A DNA stretch of 64,000 nucleotides from Pseudomonas antarctica (GTDB lineage: Bacteria; Pseudomonadota; Gammaproteobacteria; Pseudomonadales; Pseudomonadaceae): the NCBI RefSeq assembly GCF_001647715.1, contig NZ_CP015600.1, positions 5,456,001 through 5,520,000 of the forward strand, written 5' to 3'. How positions within the stretch are numbered: the first letter of the stretch is position 1; each line of letters begins with the position of its first letter. Positions 51,226-64,000 of this stretch are shown piece after piece. A program made the position numbers and the translations under genes. The notes beneath the pieces are model-generated. The model was not told the origin of the DNA, did no database searches, and was given only the letters and a program-made list of their open reading frames with translations.

Positions 51226-51233
51226 TTCAAACC

Positions 51234-53153
51234 TTAGTGGTCAGCTGCCGGACCGCCGATCGGGGCTTCAGGGCGCTCGTTCTGAACTACTGGCGGAGTG
51301 CCAGAAGTGCCCGAACCACCTTCCCAATCGCGAGGCTCACGAGGCGTGCGACCCGCCATGATGTCGTCGATCTGGTCGGCATCAATGGTCTCGTACTTCA
51401 TCAACGCATCAGCCATTGCATCCAGTTTGTCGCGATTGTCGGTCAGGATCTGTTTGGCCGTGCCGTAGCACTGGTCAATGATGCTGCGCACTTCGGAGTC
51501 GATCAGCTTGGCCGTTTCACCCGAGAAGCTGGCAGCTTGACCGCCACCGCCACGACCCAGGAACACTTCGCCTTCTTCTTCGGCATACATCAAAGGCCCG
51601 AGTTTTTCAGACAAGCCCCACTTGGTCACCATGTTCCGTGCAATCTGGCTGGCACGCATGATGTCGTTGGAGGCACCGGTGGTTACGCCATCGAAGCCAA
51701 GGGTCATCTCTTCAGCAATTCGGCCACCATACAGTGAGCAGATCTGACTGATCAGCGCACGCTTGGAGAGGCTGTAACGATCCTCTTCAGGCAGGAACAT
51801 GGTGACACCCAACGCCCGACCACGAGGAATGATCGACACCTTGTAAACCGGGTCATGCTCAGGCACGACACGACCAACAATGGCGTGACCGGCTTCGTGA
51901 TAAGCGGTGTTCTGCTTCTCTTTCTCGGACATGACCATGGATTTGCGCTCAGCGCCCATCATGATCTTGTCTTTTGCCAGTTCGAACTCTTTCATTTCAA
52001 CGATGCGCTTGCCGGTACGGGCAGCGAACAGCGAAGCCTCGTTCACCAGGTTGGCCAAGTCAGCACCGGAGAAGCCTGGAGTACCACGGGCAATGACGGC
52101 CGGAGCCACGTCGTCGCCCATCGGCACTTTGCGCATGTGCACTTTCAAAATCTGTTCGCGACCACGGATGTCCGGCAGACCCACTACCACCTGGCGGTCG
52201 AAACGGCCTGGACGCAGCAGCGCAGGGTCCAGTACGTCCGGACGGTTGGTTGCGGCGATGACGATAATGCCGTCATTCATTTCAAAGCCGTCCATCTCCA
52301 CCAGCAACTGGTTGAGAGTCTGCTCACGCTCATCGTGACCACCGCCCATGCCCGCACCACGATGGCGACCAACAGCGTCGATTTCGTCGATGAAAATGAT
52401 GCATGGGGCGTGTTTCTTGGCCTGTTCGAACATATCGCGAACACGGCTGGCACCGACACCGACAAACATCTCGACGAAGTCAGAACCCGAAATAGTGAAG
52501 AACGGCACCTTGGCTTCGCCGGCAATCGCCTTGGCCAGCAAGGTTTTACCGGTACCCGGAGGACCCACCATCAGCACGCCGCGAGGAATGCGGCCGCCCA
52601 GACGCTGGAACTTGCCCGGGTCACGCAGGAACTCGACCAGCTCGCCAACTTCTTCCTTCGCTTCATCACAACCCGCGACATCCGCGAGGGTGGTCTTCAC
52701 CTGATCCTCGGAGAGCAGGCGTGCCTTGCTCTTGCCGAAGCTCATCGGCCCGCCCTTGCCTCCCGCACCACCCTGCATCTGGCGCATGAAGAACATGAAC
52801 ACGGCGATAATCACCAGGATCGGGAAGCTGGCCACCAGGAGCTGGGTCCAGATGCTCTGCTGCTCAGGCTGCTTGCCTTCAACGACTACATGGTTATCCA
52901 CCAGGTCGCCGATCAGACCGTTGTCCTGAATTGCCGGACGAATGGTCTTGAAGCTGTCGCCATCGTTGCGTTTGCCGGTAATCACGTAGCCATCAACCGC
53001 TACGCGCTCGACCTTGCCATCCTTAACTTGCTGGATGAAGTCGGAATAGTTGAGGGTCTGCGGCTCGTTAGGGCTGGAGAAGTTGTTCATCACCGTCACC
53101 AGGACAGCCGCGATGATCAACCACAGGATCAGATTCTTTGCCATATCGTTCAA
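51234..53153 (-). CDS. ftsH: ATP-dependent zinc metalloprotease FtsH
   Basis: Membrane AAA+ protease that removes unassembled membrane proteins and regulators such as LpxC. It has 639 residues: two membrane helices (about 5-25 and 105-125) around a periplasmic domain, Walker [14 protein letters not shown], Walker [12 protein letters not shown], the second region of homology, and zinc site HEAGH. The start taken is TTG at 53153, which has AGAGGG seven bases upstream; the ATG three codons later (MAKNLIL) is the alternative but sits 16 bases from that site. The following 191 bases up to rlmE show no gene. Confidence 0.96.
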   Translation of the reverse strand: MNDMAKNLILWLIIAAVLVTVMNNFSSPNEPQTLNYSDFIQQVKDGKVERVAVDGYVITGKRNDGDSFKTIRPAIQDNGLIGDLVDNHVVVEGKQPEQQSIWTQLLVASFPILVIIAVFMFFMRQMQGGAGGKGGPMSFGKSKARLLSEDQVKTTLADVAGCDEAKEEVGELVEFLRDPGKFQRLGGRIPRGVLMVGPPGTGKTLLAKAIAGEAKVPFFTISGSDFVEMFVGVGASRVRDMFEQAKKHAPCIIFIDEIDAVGRHRGAGMGGGHDEREQTLNQLLVEMDGFEMNDGIIVIAATNRPDVLDPALLRPGRFDRQVVVGLPDIRGREQILKVHMRKVPMGDDVAPAVIARGTPGFSGADLANLVNEASLFAARTGKRIVEMKEFELAKDKIMMGAERKSMVMSEKEKQNTAYHEAGHAIVGRVVPEHDPVYKVSIIPRGRALGVTMFLPEEDRYSLSKRALISQICSLYGGRIAEEMTLGFDGVTTGASNDIMRASQIARNMVTKWGLSEKLGPLMYAEEEGEVFLGRGGGGQAASFSGETAKLIDSEVRSIIDQCYGTAKQILTDNRDKLDAMADALMKYETIDADQIDDIMAGRTPREPRDWEGGSGTSGTPPVVQNERPEAPIGGPAADH

Positions 53154-53344
53154 TTAACTACCCTCTGAAGCAAGCTCCGCTACTGGCGCGCGCTTCGCAT
53201 GATATTCACCGGCCTAACTTACTACATTACCTACAACTCTGGCAGGCGCCGTCTGTAACCCTTTGTGAAACTTTGACTACACAATATTCGTAAAGCTTCA
53301 TGACGAAAGCGATATAAAAAAACCTATCGCCTTCCTCGAATTCC

Positions 53345-53995
53345 TCAAAAACGCTCTTCACTCGCCGCACCTTCAACACCGCGGAAGCCGCGGCACAGCA
53401 GGTATTGCTCACGAGACCTGTCCCGGGAAGAGTCAGGCTTGCGCGTTTGCACCTTGTCGAACAACTTGCGGATGTTCTTGTGGTACTCGTCAAAACCTTC
53501 GCCCTGGAAGACCTTCACCAGAAAATCACCACCAGGACGCAAAACCCGACCTGCCAAATCCAGCGCCAGCTCACAAAGGAACATCGCGCGCGGCATATCA
53601 ACAGCCGGTAATCCACTCATATTGGGGGCCATGTCGGAAATCACAAGGTCTACCTGCGAATTTCCCACAGCTTCAAGGATCTGTGCGAGCACCGTGTCCT
53701 GGGTGAAATCACCATGAACAAAGGTCACATCCGGGATGCTGTCCATTTCCAGGATATCGGAAGCGATCAAGCGGCCTTGCCCACCAATCAGACGACTGGT
53801 CACCTGGGACCAGCCACCAGGGGCTGCGCCAAGATCGATAACGCTCATGCCTGGACGAATCAATTTGTCCTTGTCCTGGATCTCCAGCAGCTTGTAGCTG
53901 GCCCGGGAACGGTAGCCGTCCTTTTGCGCCTTTTTGACGTAAGGGTCGTTGAAATGCTCTTGCAGCCACTTAAGACTAGTTTTGGAACGGGCCAC
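53345..53995 (-). CDS. rlmE: 23S rRNA (uridine(2552)-2'-O)-methyltransferase
   Basis: Heat-shock methyltransferase acting on U2552 in the A-loop. It has 216 residues. The SAM motif is [12 protein letters not shown], and the K-D-K-E catalytic set is represented by the Lys in [11 protein letters not shown], Asp in [11 protein letters not shown], Lys in [10 protein letters not shown] and Glu in the C-terminal SREQYL. The family is also called FtsJ/RrmJ. The rlmE-ftsH order is conserved, and yhbY is divergent upstream. Confidence 0.97.
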   Translation of the reverse strand: MARSKTSLKWLQEHFNDPYVKKAQKDGYRSRASYKLLEIQDKDKLIRPGMSVIDLGAAPGGWSQVTSRLIGGQGRLIASDILEMDSIPDVTFVHGDFTQDTVLAQILEAVGNSQVDLVISDMAPNMSGLPAVDMPRAMFLCELALDLAGRVLRPGGDFLVKVFQGEGFDEYHKNIRKLFDKVQTRKPDSSRDRSREQYLLCRGFRGVEGAASEERF

Positions 53996-54100
53996 GGGCC
54001 ACCTCGAAAATAAAACGGGTCGTGATTAACTGGGCGGTCCCGGACTCGCTCGGGTAAACTGGCCGCCGCTTTTTACAAGATCAGACGCAGGGGTCAGATT

Positions 54101-54409
54101 ATGCCGCTCACTCAAGAGCAGAAGAAACAGTACAAATCCATTGGCCACCATCTGAAACCAGTTCTGATTGTGGCAGACAACGGTTTGACTGAAGGTGTGT
54201 TAGCCGAACTTGAACGCGCATTGGGCGATCACGAACTGATCAAGATCAAGGTCAACATCCTTGACCGCGAAGCGCGTTTGGCCGCCATTGCAGAACTGTG
54301 CAAGGTCGGCAAAGCGGATCTGGTTCAGGTCATCGGCAAGATGGCGCTGCTGTATCGCAAGAACTTCAGCGTCAACAAGCAACTGTCAAACGTACACCGC
54401 TTCAAATAG
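54101..54409 (+). CDS. yhbY: YhbY family ribosome-associated RNA-binding protein
   Basis: Protein of 102 residues with a single CRM (YhbY/CRS1) domain: LTQEQKKQYKSIGHHLKPVLIV at the start, then ADNGLTEGVLAELERALGDHELIKIKV, and the GKMALLYRKNF end that includes the RNA-binding loop. It associates with pre-50S particles in E. coli. It is divergent from rlmE, 105 bases apart, which is the common arrangement. Confidence 0.95.
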   Translation: MPLTQEQKKQYKSIGHHLKPVLIVADNGLTEGVLAELERALGDHELIKIKVNILDREARLAAIAELCKVGKADLVQVIGKMALLYRKNFSVNKQLSNVHRFK

Positions 54410-54429
54410 CTTTCAAATGACAACAAGGG

Positions 54430-54834
54430 TCACGGGCGTGCTTCGCGCGCCCTGCCACTCCATCCCGGCGCAGGCTGTATAACCAGCACCAGGCCGGAGA
54501 ACCCTAGCACAAGATAGCTGAATAGCTGCCAGCGCAACGCTTCCGGCAGCCACACATGCACCACGCAAAACATTGCACATGCATACAGCGCCATCAACAG
54601 CAGTTGGCCGCGAATATCCCGCCACAAACTCCCCAAGCCTTCGGCCTTGATCAGCACCAGCACCTGGAGCGTCACGCACGCCGCTGCAAAACCCACCAGC
54701 AACGCACTGAGCAATCCATCGAGCTCATCGATCAGCAACGGCGCCAGGCCAATCAGGCCCAACACCGGCAGTACACCAATGTGCAATAGCCACAGGCCAC
54801 CCACCCAAAGCATCTGGGCGAGCTGCCAAAGCAT
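54430..54834 (-). CDS. Small four-helix membrane protein (DUF4149-like)
   Basis: Protein of 134 residues from the ATG at 54834 (MLWQLAQMLWVGGLWLLH) with four hydrophobic helices at about 5-35, 42-62, 75-95 and 100-120. It resembles DUF4149/TMEM205-like proteins at the N-terminus; function unknown. A longer frame from 54885 would overlap greA, and I prefer the shorter one. The ATG directly abuts a 9 bp GC hairpin that follows the greA stop, so its ribosome-binding site is missing or hidden. It is the last gene of carA-carB-greA and convergent with yhbY. Confidence 0.75.
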   Translation of the reverse strand: MLWQLAQMLWVGGLWLLHIGVLPVLGLIGLAPLLIDELDGLLSALLVGFAAACVTLQVLVLIKAEGLGSLWRDIRGQLLLMALYACAMFCVVHVWLPEALRWQLFSYLVLGFSGLVLVIQPAPGWSGRAREARP

Positions 54835-54857
54835 GGCGCCCGCACGAAGCGGGCGCC
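54835..54857 (-). other. Hairpin at the greA end, abutting the next start codon
   Basis: GGCGCCCGC and GCGGGCGCC with loop TTCGT on the minus strand. It lies 6 bases past the greA stop and ends exactly at the ATG of the next gene. No T tract follows, so it may limit translation of the downstream gene or protect greA mRNA. Confidence 0.7.
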
Positions 54858-54862
54858 GCTTT

Positions 54863-55335
54863 TCAGACGTGACGAACTTCGACAATCTCGTACTCGATCA
54901 CGCCACCAGGCGTCTTGACGGACACCACGTCACCCTCTTCCTTGGCAATCAAGGCACGAGCGAGTGGTGACCCCACGGAAATCTTGCCGAGTTTAAAGTC
55001 AGCCTCGTCCTCACCCACGATGTGGTAAACGACGCGCTCATCCGTCTCGACGTTGGCGATTTCGACGGTGGTGCCGAAAATCACTTTGCCGGTGTGCGGG
55101 ATGGTCGTGACGTCGATGATCACCGCATTCTGCATACGGCCTTCGATGTCACGGATCCGCGCCTCGACCATACCTTGCTGCTCACGAGCAGCATGGTATT
55201 CAGCGTTTTCCTTCAAGTCGCCCAGCTCGCGGGCCGTACCGATGTCCTGGCTCAGCTTTGGACGTACGACCTTGGTCAGGTGGGCGTGTTCCTCTTCCAG
55301 GGCCTTGGCGCCCTGGACGGTCATAGGGTATTTGA

Positions 55336-55339
<4 letters not shown>
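54863..55339 (-). CDS. greA: Transcription elongation factor GreA
   Basis: Stimulates transcript cleavage by backtracked RNA polymerase. It has 158 residues: an N-terminal coiled coil (residues 1-75) with the acidic tip ([15 protein letters not shown]) and a C-terminal globular domain ([17 protein letters not shown]). The ATG overlaps the carB stop by four bases (ATGA). Confidence 0.98.
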
Positions 55340-58557
<3,218 letters not shown>

Positions 58558-58662
58558 GGGTTTGTCACTCAAATCCGCAGGTCAGTCGGCAAGCCGTCTT
58601 GAACACTCTTTGAAGAGCCTGCGGGGGCCACCGAGGTTCGGGGCCGCCCGCAAGCCAGTCCG

Positions 58663-59799
58663 TCAGCGTCGTTTGGCCATTTCATTGATGAAACGGTCGA
58701 ACAGCGGCGCTACGTCGTTCGGGCCCGGGCTTGCTTCAGGGTGGCCCTGGAAGCTGAACGCGCTCTTGTCGGTGCGCTCGATGCCTTGGAGGGAGCCGTC
58801 GAACAGCGACTTGTGAATCGCACGGACATTGCCCGGCAAGGTCGCTTCATCCACCGCAAAGCCGTGGTTCTGGCTGGTGATCATTACAACGCCAGTGTCC
58901 AGGTCTTGCACAGGGTGGTTGGCACCGTGGTGGCCGTGACCCATTTTGAGGGTCTTGGCGCCGGAGGCCAGGGCCAGCAGTTGGTGACCGAGGCAGATAC
59001 CGAACACCGGAATCTCGGTTTCCAGCACTTCCTTGATCGCCTTGATGGCGTAGTCGCAAGGCTCAGGGTCACCCGGGCCGTTGGACAGAAACACACCGTC
59101 CGGCTGCAGGGCCAGCACGTCGCTGGCCGGGGTTTGCGCCGGCACCACGGTTACGCGGCAACCGCGCTCGACCAGCATGCGCAGGATGTTGTACTTGATG
59201 CCGTAGTCGTAGGCGACTACGTGGTATTGCAGGTCAGCAGCAGCGATGGTCTCGTGGCTGTCGGTCTTCAAGTCCCAGACAGTGGAGCGCCACTCATACT
59301 GTTTTTTGGTGCTGACTTCTTTCGCCAGGTCCATGCCTTTCAGGCCAGGGAAGCCTTGCGCTGCAGCGATCGCCGCCGCTTCGGAAATATTGTCACCCGC
59401 CATGATGCAGCCGTTCTGCGAGCCTTTTTCACGCAAGATGCGTGTCAGGCGGCGCGTATCGATACCGGCGATCGCCACAACGTTATTGGCTTTCAGGTAA
59501 TCGGACAGCGACATCGTGTTACGCCAGTTGCTCGCAACCAGTGGCAGGTCACGAATCACCAGACCGGCCGACCAGACACGATCAGACTCGACGTCTTCCG
59601 GTGTAGTACCGGTGTTGCCGATGTGCGGATAGGTCAGGGTAACGATCTGTTGGGCGTAGGAAGGATCGGTAAGGATTTCCTGATAGCCGGTCATGGCAGT
59701 GTTAAACACCACCTCTCCAACGGTTTGACCGTCGGCTCCAATGGCTTCGCCGCGAAAAATGCTGCCATCAGCAAGGGCGAGTATGGCTGGCTTAGTCAA
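58663..59799 (-). CDS. carA: Carbamoyl-phosphate synthase small subunit
   Basis: Glutaminase that supplies ammonia to CarB. It has 378 residues with a class I amidotransferase domain: nucleophile Cys in [15 protein letters not shown], and His and Glu in [11 protein letters not shown]. The start is TTG at 59799, with GGGAGGT about five bases upstream, so translation may be weak. carB follows after 105 bases with no gene between. A terminator-like hairpin lies in the leader. Confidence 0.97.
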   Translation of the reverse strand: MTKPAILALADGSIFRGEAIGADGQTVGEVVFNTAMTGYQEILTDPSYAQQIVTLTYPHIGNTGTTPEDVESDRVWSAGLVIRDLPLVASNWRNTMSLSDYLKANNVVAIAGIDTRRLTRILREKGSQNGCIMAGDNISEAAAIAAAQGFPGLKGMDLAKEVSTKKQYEWRSTVWDLKTDSHETIAAADLQYHVVAYDYGIKYNILRMLVERGCRVTVVPAQTPASDVLALQPDGVFLSNGPGDPEPCDYAIKAIKEVLETEIPVFGICLGHQLLALASGAKTLKMGHGHHGANHPVQDLDTGVVMITSQNHGFAVDEATLPGNVRAIHKSLFDGSLQGIERTDKSAFSFQGHPEASPGPNDVAPLFDRFINEMAKRR

Positions 59800-59844
59800 G
59801 AAGACCTCCCGTAAATAAAGCCTGAAAGGGCGATCGCAGATTGT

Positions 59845-59926
59845 AAAAAAGCGGAGTGACGTATGGACACGTCACCCCGCTTCTTCACTGAATTATTCTG
59901 CGCGCTTTTAGTGGACACACTAAAGC
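59845..59926 (-). promoter_or_regulatory. carA leader with candidate attenuator
   Basis: On the minus strand two hairpins follow each other. The first is GCTTTAGTG-TGTC-CACTAAAAGC (about 59904-59926). The second is a 14 bp stem, AAGCGGGGTGACGT and ACGTCACTCCGCTT at 59849-59882, with one G-U and loop GTCCAT, followed at once by six T. It has the form of an intrinsic terminator 46 to 50 bases before carA, so it may be conditional. Confidence 0.55.
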
Positions 59927-60012
59927 TGTAGCTTACAGAAAAAGGCTTTTTTGGTCCACCGCTAATGAGCCTTAAAGGCAGGGGAATGCGACAGGACGTC
60001 GCTTAGCGGTTA

Positions 60013-60049
60013 AAAACGGGGCCTCAGGATAATCCTGAGGCCCCGTTTT
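60013..60049 (-). terminator. dapB terminator
   Basis: A perfect 17 bp inverted repeat, AAAACGGGGCCTCAGGA and TCCTGAGGCCCCGTTTT with loop TAA, ten bases past the dapB stop. It should isolate dapB from carA. Confidence 0.93.
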
Positions 60050-60058
60050 AGCTACTGA

Positions 60059-62000
<1,942 letters not shown>

Positions 62001-62317
62001 AAGTCTTTGCACTCTTAAGGACGTTCGGCCAGACCCTCCTGAGCCTTGCCAAACTCGTTGAGCCCCAATACAGGCCCGGACCCAACTCACGTCAATTCAA
62101 CGATCCTGGTCATTACTGCTTTTAGCCAGGGACCCGGCCAAAAACGCGGTGACTTTCGCCCGGAAAGCAGGAGCATTCCCAGTCACACCGCCAACATCCG
62201 ACCCTTGTCGCATGTTGTAAAAATTCACATACCCCAGACACGCCAACGCGGGAGCAAGCTCCCGCGCGGCGACATCCTACCAGTCACCGCTTGATAGCGG
62301 TCAACCGGGCGACCAAC
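62001..62317. other. Intergenic region between dnaK and dnaJ
   Basis: A gap of 317 bases, unusually long for dnaK-dnaJ. It holds a 9 bp palindrome, CGCGGGAGC-AA-GCTCCCGCG at 62248-62267, resembling a single REP-type half without T tail, and AGGAGGG at about 62035-62041, too far from dnaJ to serve as its ribosome-binding site. No gene or clear sigma-32 promoter was seen. Confidence 0.5.

Positions 62318-64000
<1,683 letters not shown>

Overview
The window is a 64 kb stretch of conserved core chromosome from a Pseudomonas, most likely of the P. fluorescens group. Three things support this. Gene order follows the P. aeruginosa PAO1 segment from msrPQ to dnaK (as I know it) almost gene for gene. 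Protein sequences such as CarB, RimP, FtsH and DksA are Pseudomonas-like. There are also two palindromic elements of the REPIN kind typical of fluorescent pseudomonads. I saw no phage, insertion sequence, integron or CRISPR array. No new multi-gene system stands out; the more interesting signals are regulatory RNAs, leaders and repeats.

Layout. 1-6186 (minus): msrPQ (periplasmic methionine sulfoxide repair), pssA (phosphatidylserine synthesis) and the ilvI-ilvH-ilvC branched-chain amino acid operon behind a leader of about 250 nt. 6295-9729 (minus): yqcC, the lipoprotein activator lpoP and the cell-wall synthase mrcB. 9848-12318 (plus): a kinase-like/P-loop fusion, a pentapeptide-repeat protein and a TfoX C-terminal-domain protein. 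12397-15398: an iron cluster, with the Fur-controlled sRNA PrrF on plus running towards a heme ABC importer phuTUV on minus; the usual receptor phuR and phuS are absent. 15398-17597: a Rieske protein, sfsA and an aminotransferase. 17918-24077 (plus): dksA, gluQRS and cbrX-cbrA-cbrB. These are followed by the sigma-54-dependent sRNA CrcZ (about 24162-24530), which titrates Hfq/Crc, so the whole carbon catabolite control module is here. 24669-32523 (plus): pcnB-folK, panB-panC (no panD), pgi and acsB. 32540-37502 (plus): an MpaB/DUF2236 protein, an RlmI-like methyltransferase and a giant DUF748 protein.

From 37793 to the end nearly everything is on minus. It holds a duplicated BON-domain protein; the RNA and translation block pnp, rpsO, truB, rbfA, infB, nusA, rimP with initiator tRNA-fMet and tRNA-Leu(GAG); secG-tpiA-glmM-folP-ftsH-rlmE; divergent yhbY; a small membrane protein; greA-carB-carA; dapB; dnaJ; and dnaK, which runs off the right edge. 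msrQ runs off the left edge.

Several starts were moved from the longest reading frame to the one with the better ribosome-binding site or the family's usual length (pssA, ilvH, ilvI, phuT, sfsA, dksA, cbrX, pcnB, panC, nusA, rimP, secG, carB, dapB, dnaJ and the membrane gene after greA).
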